A stretch of 64,000 nucleotides of DNA from Sweltsa coloradensis (lineage: Eukaryota > Arthropoda > Insecta > Plecoptera > Chloroperlidae): contig JAMZAV010006360.1 in assembly GCA_024449915.1 (NCBI GenBank), positions 40,082 through 104,081 of the forward strand, written 5' to 3'. The first letter of the stretch is position 1. Each line of letters starts with the position of its first letter. The notes under the pieces were generated by a model that made no database searches, was not told where the DNA came from, and saw nothing but the letters and a program-made list of their open reading frames with translations. A program made the translations under genes and the position numbers. Shown here piece by piece: positions 24,566-34,602 of this stretch.

Positions 24566-27500
24566 ATAATTTTAATGATGTGGCGCAATGTCTTGTAAGA
24601 AGGGTTTGTTTACTGAAGCTGCTGAGCTTTACGGGTAGAGAAATTCTGGTTGTACAATGTACACAATTTAGTACACCTAATTAACTGATCTCACCATTTT
24701 GGACCCTTGATAGTTTTTAGTGCTGTTTGCATTGAAAATTATCTTTACAAACTGAGCGTTTGCTACGGAAAACAAATAAATCCTCTTCAGCGAATATGTC
24801 GGCGAACGGAAATGAAAGAGGTTGGAAGTTGCTGTTATGTTAAAATAAGCATAGAAGCACTTTGAATTCTTCCACGTTTAGAGTTGTTGATAGCGGCAGA
24901 TTACCTACATAAGAATGGCCCTCAGATGGGTATTAATGTATACCTTTCACCAAATTAAAGGTCCTCTTTTTAGATTGTTCACGCTGATTAGATATTCATG
25001 CGTTTACCCTTTACTAATGGAGAACATATTTAAAATAAAACACTTTTTTGGTAGACAATTTTTGGTGAGATATTCCTCATTGTCCACAGTTTTTGCTCCT
25101 TGTCCACTTTGTTCCTAATATCCATGGTCTGTCATCAGAATCTCTCAAATGTATATAAAAGTAAAACCCATTTTCTGATTGGTTTTTTCTCATACAATGT
25201 CAGTTGCTAAATAGGAAAGCGGTCCTGTTAACCATACAAAGATAGTTTGTATGTTTTCCGATGTTGCATACAGACTAATTATTTCGTAGGCCTAGGTATA
25301 AGCCCCTAGTAGGTTATGGGTTTAGGACTAGGTATTATTACGTATCATATTGTATGTGACCGTTTATTACATTTGCCATCAACATTGATAATTGATCCCT
25401 CACACCATTCTAAATTAGCCGCTTGTCCCTCAGTAATCAAAGTTGTGTCCTATAGTGTTGAGTGGTATGAACTGTCTTTTGGTCGCAATATTATCAGGAC
25501 GGAGTGGATACCTTGTGGTGAGTGTTAACCCTGAAATGCTACATCTAAGTCCGATGAACGGTATTTGTAACAGTGGCGTGTGATGCCGTCCACTTAATAA
25601 GTCCATCTACCATGAGGGGTAACCCCATGAACCAAGGAAAAGATTGGCCCAATTTTAATAGTGGCTTGGTGCAGCATTAATATTCAATGCTTGCATTTAT
25701 AATTAGTATCTCGTCTTAATAAAGACCATATGAGGTATGTTATCCAGTGATTGTAGATAACACACGCTTGCTAGTTACTACTGTTGAGATTTAGGACTGT
25801 AAGATTGACAACTAGGCCTATTATGGTTTCTGTAGCCCTACTATTTTTTCAGTGCACCCTAAGTATTGTGTAGTTCAGTTCTGAATTAACTAGAAATCTT
25901 GGTCGGTGGTCTCAATTAGTTGGTTTTGAGAATAAGGACGAAACATGACATGTGGCCAACCCTTTGATGACAAAATAGTGGAATGCAGCAAGAGACCATA
26001 TGTTCCCGATAATACATGGGAGGAATGCCCAGTTAGAGTCCGCTAAATCGATCAAGTAAGTACGCTATGACTAGTCCCTAGACCATGATTTTATGCGCGC
26101 GCTCAAGGTGTTGATGATTGCTGCTGAACGGTTTGGTAATAACATTACGAATCTTTCATGGTCGATGAACTCGATGGAATGAATTTAGTACAAAGCTTAC
26201 TGTATAACACAGATGTTATTCTTTATTAAATTATTAAAGCGTTGGTGTGAATTTGATAACGGTGTTGGGTGATAACCGTTTTAAACCGAAAAGAAAAGAA
26301 ATTAAAGCTGAGCGCCTAAACTCGTCTCCGCGCCAGCCCTCGGCGACTCTCTTAATAGTGGGTAGGCCCTATGCCCAATCACATGTTGAGCTAAAAATTA
26401 AATTACTTTTTAGAAGGCCTATGCTATATAATTAATAAGCTCGCAATCCTTGTATATAGGCGTACCGTACTGTTTTCTTATTTAAATCCCCATAAACCAT
26501 ATAGCCTAGCCCCTATTTTTTATCCCATCTCAATGCCCATCCCTAGTGAGATCAATATTAACTTTCTAATTTTGTATTGGGCTGTTTTTGTCTCCGGTTA
26601 TTCTTTTCAGGCCTATGTCAATGTTTCGAAGAATCGTGTTATCGCTTCGTCAGGACTATTAGTAAAATTATGCCTATAGTAGTATGCCTACTGTACTGAG
26701 ATTTGTATGAATTTTCCTTTCCTGTAAATACGAGTTTTCATTATCCATAGCCATTGATCTCGAAATAACAATATTTAGAACTCAAAAAGACATAACCTAG
26801 GCTATAATTCTGTGCCTTCATTTGTTGTTTGATGTCAATGTACTAGATCATTTCAGAGTCTAACGTTAGTTTTCCTTCTTCGTTGCAATTCGTTTTTGAA
26901 TTCAATAAAACCCTGTAACGGTGTAGTACTTTTTGGATGAGCAAAGCGAAGACTTAAATTTCAAGGGGGGACAACTCACCCCAAAACATTAGCTCGTGTG
27001 TTTGTTTTGTCCTGTTTTTGTGTTTTTTTTGTCCGTTTGCTCTCAACCGGGCTAACAGGCATAGCCGATTTTGATGAAAATTTGGAGGGGACCTCGAAAA
27101 ATCTCTGAACTAGACCTGCTAATCGATTTTGGGTACAATCAAAGAAATATTTCTCATAAATATCATACTTTTACATTTTTTCGATTTTTAGGTGCGATAT
27201 TTTCGTGTCATTTGGGCCGATTCTGAACAACGGGTGGGGCTACAACGTTTCATATTTTTTCATGATGTAGTAGGCCTACTTTTGAAAGAACCGTTGAAAA
27301 GCGCGTCCAACATCCTAGAAATTAAGGTTTTAATATAATTTTTTTTTAGGTATATAATATCAATGAACAAGTAACACAAGAAACTCGACAACAAATCACC
27401 TACAATGCATTTAAAAAGGCAATTGCAAAAGTAAAGAGATCCACACGCACCACATAAAAACTTGCAAAAAAAATCTCTCCATCAACGTGACTAAAAAAAG

Positions 27501-28004
27501 CGTTTCGGGGCAGGGAAGCGGCCTATGTTTAGAGAAATAATAAACTAATCAAACGCCTTAAATGTGTACACTTCCCCTCCTATTAGCTAGTACTGAAGAT
27601 AAGGTATCACGATCTTCAAAACGTTGACACTAAGAAAGAACTGGCAAACCAAACATACATCGCAAAAAATGTCACGCACCCCAACGCCACAACCAAAAGA
27701 ACCACAAGACTCTAAAAGTATATTATAATTTGTATGCCTAATAGCATAGGCCGATAATCTATATATGTTTTTTGTTTGTTTTGCTGTTTGTTTTTTTAGT
27801 TGCCATGAGTCCAAGTCTTTGAAAACGAAAAGGTTATAGAACATAACGATGACACACACTATTTACTACAGACATGTCTGAAAGTGGAGATCGTCCTGTA
27901 CTACGTCAGCGAACCGTCCGGTGGACGGCCAGGTTCTGCCCTGTTCAGCTATTTTTCGACGCGGTTGTTTACCCAAGATCCCTTGTTTTATCATATAGAT
28001 ATAT
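24566..28004. other. No gene recognised
   Basis: AT-rich DNA with isolated TAGGCC motifs (25289, 26355, 27272). Frames up to 90 codons lack motifs. One peptide-like stretch at about 27350-27450 (NINEQVTQETRQQ) is too short to call. Confidence 0.45.
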
Positions 28005-28195
28005 AATGAGACGAAGGAGGACGTAAGGATGACGCGGGGGGACAAGGGTGGACAAAGGCCTGTGCTGGTCAGAACAGCCAGAAGCGTATGGGGGAGGGCA
28101 GGGGGTCCTCCCGTCGTGGTCGGTCTCCGTCCGAGTCATCATCCGTCCGTGTTTGTCATTGTCGGTCGCCGTCGGAGGTAATTCAAAGGAAGGGA
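28005..28195 (+). repeat. Family A GC-rich repeat, copy 8 (fragment)
   Basis: It begins inside the head at ATGAGACGAAGGAGG, keeps GATGACGCGGGGGGACAAG, GTGCTGGTCAGAACAGCC and the GTCCGTC block, and is lost after GAGGTAATTCAAAGG. Both ends are truncated. Confidence 0.75.
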
Positions 28196-28860
28196 CGTGT
28201 TATTGGAATAATTTTTTTTTAATTTTCCACTGTGGGTTAACTGTCAAAACAGAGAAAGGCTACAATGAAATTCGTGTCCCAGAAACATGGACGTTTAGAG
28301 ACAGGCGATTATATAAACCAATTTAAAAAAATCAAATTAAACAACCCGGATCAATTATTTTAAGACTATCCTAGAATGACGAGGCACACATCGACCAACT
28401 TCTCAAAATTACATATAATCTTTGTGTCTTCCCACCCTAAATATAAACACTTCGGCGACAAAGACCAGCTCCCTAACTACACCCCTTTCTGAATCAATCT
28501 GCCTATAACTAGGCAATACGAGTGTTCCCCAAAATGTGTACCTCCAGAGTCCCTTATGAGGTAACGCTCGTGTGGGTAGAGCTCGCATGGGAAATGTTAC
28601 CCAATGCGGATGAAGACTACTTCTCTCATATAGCAGCCTTTGAAAAGTCGGTCGCATGAAATTTTATAACACCAAAGGAAAGCTTGGCCATTAACATTGA
28701 AGTAAGTAAGACTAATTTATGGACGCCCCTTCTTAGGGCAGAACTCAACATACAAACTTTTTATATGCATTGTCAATTTATGTATCGTTTATATTTATTT
28801 ACGACAATTTTTTTAGATTTTTCGGCACAGACACCGACGGAGAAGTATCAATATAAAAAA
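28196..28860. other. No gene recognised
   Basis: Spacer between family A copy 8 and a minus-strand SINE. No motif-bearing frame. Confidence 0.4.
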
Positions 28861-29258
28861 GATACATTAATTGTATTTAGAGTCTAATCCACTACAGTAC
28901 TATAACTGATTTTCAGTGGAGGACTTTAAATCAAGCGACAAGCCAACCCTGTAGGCCCGATGCAATCGCGAGTGAGCGATAACCAACCAAAGGAAAATAG
29001 CAATCAGTGGGTATGGACAGTGCGAACACCCGCAAATTACGCCCAGAATCAACAAGCGATCAGAGACAACTTTGAATTACTATGTGCTTCGTTGCTAGAC
29101 GGCTCCAAAGTCACCGTTTACAAACTCCTACGACAGAACTGATGGACTTAAGTCCAAATCAGAAGTTAAAAAAACTACGACGTTAGCGGGAATCGAACCT
29201 GGAGCTTCTGCATGGAAGCAGATACGCTAACAACAAGACCAACGAGGCCACACAATCA
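28861..29258 (-). mobile_element. tRNA-derived SINE, copy 1 (minus strand)
   Basis: On the minus strand the unit starts with a tRNA-like head (29180-29254): GTTGGTCTTGTTGTTAGCG as the A-box region and GGTTCGATTCCCGC as a good B box. A ~300 bp body follows, with GACTTTGGAGCCGTC, a GTTATCGCTCACTCGCGAT block, CCACTGAAAATCAGTTATA and an A/T-rich end. The same order is found on the plus strand at 32096-32528, and the 3' part recurs at 52680-52868. A pol III-transcribed retroposon is the natural reading. Confidence 0.82.
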
Positions 29259-29321
29259 ATATGCACAATATCAGTCACTTGCTTGTCAATATCGAATGGG
29301 TAACATCCACGGTCTGCTAAT

Positions 29322-29586
29322 ATCATAAAAGAAACCTGCTACGTCTTCTGGGATGTTTTGGCACCCCTTAGGCTTGCGTGATCCAGACGAGAATGTATGG
29401 AAAAACATTGCTCACGAGTTTCGAAACTGTATGGAACCCCGCCTGTCATGTGTTGGGTTGTCTTTCGATGATAAACACATTAATATTCAGTGTCAGTGAT
29501 TCTCTTTACTTAATTATAAGGGGACATACAGCATGATACTAATGGCAGCAATGTGATCAAACTATCGGTTTACACTTGCTGACATG
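29322..29586 (+). pseudogene. PIF/Harbinger-type transposase, central nuclease fragment
   Basis: Translation gives IIKETCYVFWDVLAP, then after a one-base shift RDPDENVWKNIAHEFRNCM, a VGLSFDDKHINIQC segment, LLNYKGTYSMILMAA and NYRFTLAD. This is the DDE_Tnp_4/HARBI1-like order: WK-IA-F, G-(A/S)-(I/F)-D-(G/D)-KH, NYKG-(T/F)-YS, then Y-F-AD. The conserved Asp of the DGKH motif is kept but its Gly is replaced by Asp (DDKH, about 29467-29478). In-frame TGA codons follow IQCQ and MAAM. The N-terminal helix-turn-helix part is absent and a SINE ends about 65 bp upstream. The remaining C-terminal part may be the piece at 33061-33430. Confidence 0.8.
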
Positions 29587-32095
29587 AATTGAAGACGGAG
29601 ATGTGGATGGGGACATGGATGAGGATCTTGATGACGATCTTGGAGGCAGCTGAGACATTGCCGAGATTCGAAGACCCCCAACCCCCCCCCCCCTTTTTTA
29701 AAAGAAAAACGAGATCGAGAGGTCCGCATCACGGGCTATATGTAGCGGAAAAGTTTGGGCGCAACTGTACGTTTGATGATTATGTCAACTTGACAAAGTA
29801 GCATGGTTTCGAGGATGTGGGTGATGAAGGGTTGATTAATGCCGTAACCAACTCCGGTGAAATAAGGCCGAAAATGATAAGAGACGAGAAATCGCCGATG
29901 CATTCGATTACATTGTGAAATTTTTTAACCATCTGGGGCTAGGATATGACGGGAAAATCTAGTCAACGTGCTGAATATAGGACATCAACAAGATTTTGGG
30001 CAAGAAGATGCAATTGGAACACAGCAAAGAACACTTATGCTACTTATTTTGATGGCAAGGACTTTGTACGACGCAGCCACACTCTCCCCAGTCGCTTCTT
30101 AGACTTTAAGCATTCCGCCTTCGTCAGCTCTCAGAGAGGATTGGTCTATATTTGGGGCCATAACCCACACAGTCCCGAACGATTGACCAGCTGGCGAGAG
30201 TCCAAAATTTGGTTGGCCATCCAAAGCCGCTTGATTTCAAAAGAGAGCAAGAAGGCCAGAGTCCGTAAACAAGTCGGAGGTTATGAAGATGGCTACAGAA
30301 AGTTGATGAGCTCATACTTGAAGATTCGGATGCCGAAGAAAAGTGGGGGTGGGTCAAGCCTCGATTCCGAATCGGACTACAACAAAGATGCTCCATACCA
30401 ACTGAAAGGATCCATTGAAGACCAGAATTAGTTGACTGAAAGATGAAGATTGAAGACGATTGATTCATGTAAAGAGTAGACAGATTGTATACTGTATAGC
30501 ATTTTTTAATTGCCATTTATAGCGCTATCTGTTGTTAATCTTCTAGTTTTCAAAACTTGTGTAGGCCAAGGGCTAACTTCTAAGGTTTACTTATCTTATT
30601 GTAACATTGTCATACTGTTTTAATTGGCATACATTCTATCAAATTGCAACTGTTATAGTCGCTGAAAGCTGTGCGGAACTAACACTTGCGAAAGACGCAA
30701 TTTTTTTTTAAAACGGCTATGTGGTCTGTTCGATAGCCCGAACGGATGTAATGAAGCGCTCCTTTCTACTGTTTTTCTTTCAAACCTGTTATAGAAAGAG
30801 CTAAAATGTATCGGGAGGATTGTACACGGAATCAGGCAGGAGGTGCATTTCCCAGATGAAGAGCAGTTGAGAATGTAAGGTAAGTATTTTTTATTCATTT
30901 GACTGATACAGAGAAAAATATTAAACTTCCGCATATTCTCTAACTAGAGAGATATGTGGAGTGAAATGAATAAGGTGGTTCTAAGATTCAGTTTAACAGA
31001 GGTTCCGTTCGGGAGATGTTTTCCTACATGAGCATTTATGGGTTTTTCCCCTTTTGTATTGCACGATGCAAGTACAGGACGAAGTTATTTTTATATGTAC
31101 AGATGAAACAGTTAGGAAGAAAGGGTTCAAATCGAGGTTGCTATGCCTAATGATTTTCTTTGGATAATCATTTAAATCCTAATGTTAAAGAATTTCAGTT
31201 TTATGACAACTTGCGAGCTCAAAATAAAAACACATGTCATGGTACTAGTTTTTACATGGGACCTGAAGAGTAGCCGTCGTAAGAGCCTTGGGAGATTTGA
31301 TAAAATAACCCACAAGTTCCCTGAACATGGTCACGTTTTTTGGCCGCGTGTGATCGCAGCTTGGGCTAGTTGAAAAAGAAAAAAGAGACGTGAAGGGTTA
31401 CCTCCATAAGGAGTGGGCCAACCTAGTAAGAACACGTCAAAAAATTGTTTTGTTATGGAGCTAACGCCAAAGTACCACATGTTTTAGCCACATCACTTTC
31501 TCTTCCCATGAGTTATTAAGATATAAAATAGCATGGTGTCCAAGCACAAACATAACACTACAATTATTGTTAATAATTTGTTTCAGATTTGTACATGAAT
31601 GGTTTAACCAGGCAAAATATAATTGAATAGGGACCTCGGTATTATGCCTCCAAGCGGAATGCGTATCTTCATCTAAAATGAATGATAGCTGCCTGAATTG
31701 TTCAAAAAGAAAAGGGCATGCAGTCAAGACGAAGCCTGCAACGAAAAGACTTAAAAAACGCTTCTCTCATGACTGCAGTTTCTTCACCACCCGCACCATG
31801 TCATTCGAATCATCGGATCCCCAATCATCACCATCACCATCAATCCATTACTCTCAAGGGCTTCATACATCACACATCCAGCATCTACAAGCCAATTACA
31901 TTACGATAAACCACCCTATCAATAGCTACTCACGTTATTTTAGTTCTGGCTACAAGTTATGCTCCAAACTATAACATTACATCACATCACCATTTCAACA
32001 CCAACCAGGGCCCTTCCACACTCATTTCCAGGCCTTCCATCATCAACAACAGCAACCAACCCAACAACAGAGAAGTCCTCAATATCTTTGTGACT
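29587..32095. other. Interval between two Harbinger pieces; no confident gene
   Basis: The longest frame (29946-30431, 161 codons, rich in Arg, Ser and Lys) shows no domain. In another frame 30310-30400 reads DELILEDSDAEEK, then a basic stretch. Acidic repeats (DGDVDGDMDEDLD) occur at about 29594. These could be remnants of the Harbinger element but I cannot show it. Confidence 0.35.
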
Positions 32096-32528
32096 CTGTG
32101 TGGCTCGTTGGTCTTATGTTAGCGTATCTGCTTACCAATTGCAGAAGGTTCAGGTTCGATTCCCGCTAAAGTCAGAAGTTTTATAACTTCTGATTTGACT
32201 TAAGTCCATCAAGTTCTTGTCTATGATTTTTAAACGTGACTTTGGAGCCGTCCCTAGCAACGATTGCACATAATAAATTTCAGAGTTTGTTTCTCAATCG
32301 GGCCTTGTTGATTCTGGCTTGATTCGCGGGTGTTTGCCTGTCCATACCAACTATTTGCTATATATTTCCTATTAAAATATCTGATCTTTGGGTTGGTTAT
32401 CGCTCACTCGTCGATTGTGTCGGGGCCTACGGTTGGCTTGGTGTCGCTTTGTTTAAGAGTCCCCCACTGAAATCGTTTATAATATACTGAGTGGGTAGAC
32501 CCTTAATAAATGTATTTATTTATTTAAA
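32096..32528 (+). mobile_element. tRNA-derived SINE, copy 2 (plus strand)
   Basis: The tRNA-like head runs from about 32097 to 32172 with GTTGGTCTTATGTTAGCG (A-box region) and GGTTCGATTCC (B box, 32153-32163). The body matches copy 1 in inverse orientation (GACTTTGGAGCCGTC, GGTTGGTTATCGCTCACTCG, CCCCCACTGAAA, ACTGAGTGGGTAGA) and ends in AATAAATGTATTTATTTATT. Copies 1 and 2 form an inverted pair about 2.8 kb apart. Confidence 0.85.
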
Positions 32529-32609
32529 CGACCAAGCGTAAAGGAAATTGTGCTCTTTTTGTTATGATATCACATCTTGAATGTAGAGCCATTTTGGCAG
32601 TGATGTGTT

Positions 32610-32628
32610 GGGGGGGGGGGGGGGGGGT

Positions 32629-32662
<34 letters not shown>

Positions 32663-32706
32663 GGGGGGGGGGGGGGGGGGGGGGGGGGGGTGGGGGGGTG
32701 GGGGTG
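32610..32706 (+). repeat. Poly-G tract with single T interruptions
   Basis: Nearly 100 bp of G broken only by a few single T. It is strong G-quadruplex sequence if real. Its extreme purity also fits a sequencing artefact. The Gly- or Pro-rich frames across it are not genes. Confidence 0.95.
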
Positions 32707-33060
32707 AAAATTCTGGAAATGCCAATGTCACGGATGTGCTCGGGCCATAGTGGAAGTGATGATCAGGTTGGAGATTCCATTTCAATCAAATAACAGTTTT
32801 GTCACAGAATTCTGCAAGATATTGACGAAGTGTGTCGATAGTTGAATTCTATTTGGAGAGTAAATAGTTCACGTGCAATGCTGGGCTCACTAACATTAGC
32901 TTGACTTCTAATATAGTATTAACACAATCCAATCATCGACATTAGATCATACCCTTTTCTTCTATTCCCTCAGATGTCGAGAATTTCCGCATATCCGTTG
33001 ACAACCCTATGCCGTGATGACGCCCTTACACATCCTGTAAACCGATGTGGAGAGGCCTAC

Positions 33061-33430
33061 AGATGCGCCAATATGAGGTACTCGCTGACTCCATCGAGAG
33101 ATCCTTCGGACTTTTGAAGAGCATTTTTAGGAGTCTTGAACGACACTGGAGGCAATACTTTGCTACTCAGCCTCTAAGAGTTGCAAAATTGCGAAGGCAA
33201 TGATTTTGTGCTGCACAATATGTGGTGTAGAGGCCAGGCTAGAAATTCGAGATCGAACGAAGCTCGTCTAGGCCGTTTTGGGACGAGGATGGATGGAAAT
33301 GGGCCACCACCACATCAGCGGCTGGTCAAAAAGGAGTCGCGCGCAACGACTACGTTCATTGAAACTATCATGGCTGCCACGACACAATTGAACGATGAAA
33401 GATTTGCTTTAATCGCAATTGCCCAAGTGT
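33061..33430 (+). pseudogene. PIF/Harbinger-type transposase, C-terminal fragment
   Basis: Translation gives QMRQYEVLADSIERSFGLLK and SIFRSLERHWRQYFATQPLR, then VAKIAKAMILCC or, one frame over, DFVLHNMW. This matches the end of HARBI1-like transposases, where an (R/I)E-x-x-FG-x-LK-x-(R/I)FR segment precedes a hydrophobic stretch ending LHN. The final catalytic acidic residue is probably the Glu of the SIERSFG motif. There is a one-base shift near 33190. The tail ends with ETIMAATTQLNDERFALIAI and a stop near 33432. Same strand as the 29.3 kb piece, so the two may be one element split by about 3.5 kb. Confidence 0.72.
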
Positions 33431-34119
33431 GATATCTATTTCCATCTTTAATACGGAGAACAGTGCCCGTTACATTATATTTGTTTAATTTTTAACACGG
33501 AGAACTGTGCCCGTCATTTTATATGAGGAGGTGGCATTCAAAAACACACTTGTCCATAAAGTTCAAAAAGTTAGGTAGAGATAGCGTTGGTGTCTTTATT
33601 GGCAATCTTACAGGATGCGTGAAGCAGTCCGTTCATAACATCACATATCCAATGGGTGAACAGGGGTCGAAGGTAGGCCTGTCATCCAAAATAACACATG
33701 TCCACTGGTTCCTGTCTTTCAAAAGTGCACATGTCCATTTCGGCCAATCAGGTGGTTTTTCCGTTTTTCGTTTTTTCCTATTGTTTTTCCCTATTGATGC
33801 CCCTCTTGTTGCTCAAGCGGTTTTCCCTATGGATGCCCCTCTCGTTGCCCCCATGGTTGGTGCTATTTGGCGGCCGTGGGACCTTGAGATGGAGGAAGAA
33901 GACATTGACGTGGAAAATTAAATCGCTAAACCCCCGTATCCTTGATATCTTCGGAGCACCTCCGCTAAAGATAATTTTGCTTTAGATTGCTGATTTCAGA
34001 CCTATATCAAAATTGTTCCTTTTTATGCGATCATGTTTGTTTAAAACTCATTACAAGAAGACGGGTTTTGCCACACTGTTAGAGAGCAGCGATGGTACGA
34101 CGCGTTCTTGCCCTGCAGC
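33431..34119. other. No confident gene
   Basis: Overlapping frames at 33523-33985 contain a locally repeated PIDAPLVAQAVFPMDAPLVA peptide that comes from a short DNA duplication (CCTATTGATGCCCCTCTTGTTGC / CTATGGATGCCCCTCTCGTTGC). No domain is recognised. Confidence 0.4.
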
Positions 34120-34290
34120 TATAAATCATTATTTTTATTTACAATTTAGAAATTAAAAAGTCCGCCCCGACCGGGATTTGAATTTTGAAAACCCGGGTCT
34201 CCCGCATTTCAGAAAGATCTTAACCACTAGACCATTAAGAACGGTACATTTTAATCTATGAATTGTATTTGCATTACACATCTGATTGTG
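34120..34290 (-). mobile_element. tRNA-like repeat B2, copy 1 (minus strand)
   Basis: The minus strand reads ATGGTCTAGTGGTTAAGA (a strong A box), GAAATGCGGGAGACCCGGG and a B box that appears interrupted by a short duplication. TCGGGGCGGAC follows, then AATTTCTAAATTGTAAATAA. The match with 52080-52235 continues outside the tRNA-like core on both sides. This points to a repeat unit rather than a functional tRNA gene, and the broken B box argues against function. Confidence 0.7.
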
Positions 34291-34490
34291 GGATGGACAT
34301 ACTGCAACGAATATCTGTTTGCCTTTGATTTGGCCATAATTGTAATGAAGGACCTAACAGCAGGCAGAATATAGAGAGAACTTTACCTTGCAATCTGACA
34401 CCAATCTGACTTCACTGACCAAACATAAATCCCACAGGCTGTATGGACGGAACAAACGGGGCGCAATACCGAGATAACAAGCACTGCAGA

Positions 34491-34602
34491 TTATTGTTTG
34501 TGTCTGCATCTGTGTTATTAAATTTATTTTATTGTCCTCCTTTATAAATCAGTTTTTTTAACTGAATAGGATAGACGTTAAACAAATAAATAAATAAGAT
34601 TG
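34491..34602 (+). repeat. Repeat family C, copy 2
   Basis: GTGTCTGCATCTGTG, ATTGTCCTCCTTTATAAATC, AACTGAATAGGATAGACGTT and an (AAAT)n tail. It looks like the 3' end of a retroposon. Confidence 0.8.

Noticed and set aside
29946..30431. 161-codon plus-strand frame
   Set aside because: No recognisable domain; alternative frames look as protein-like in places; kept only as a remark on the interval.
32570..32793. Proline- and glycine-rich frames over the G tract
   Set aside because: Homopolymer translation only.
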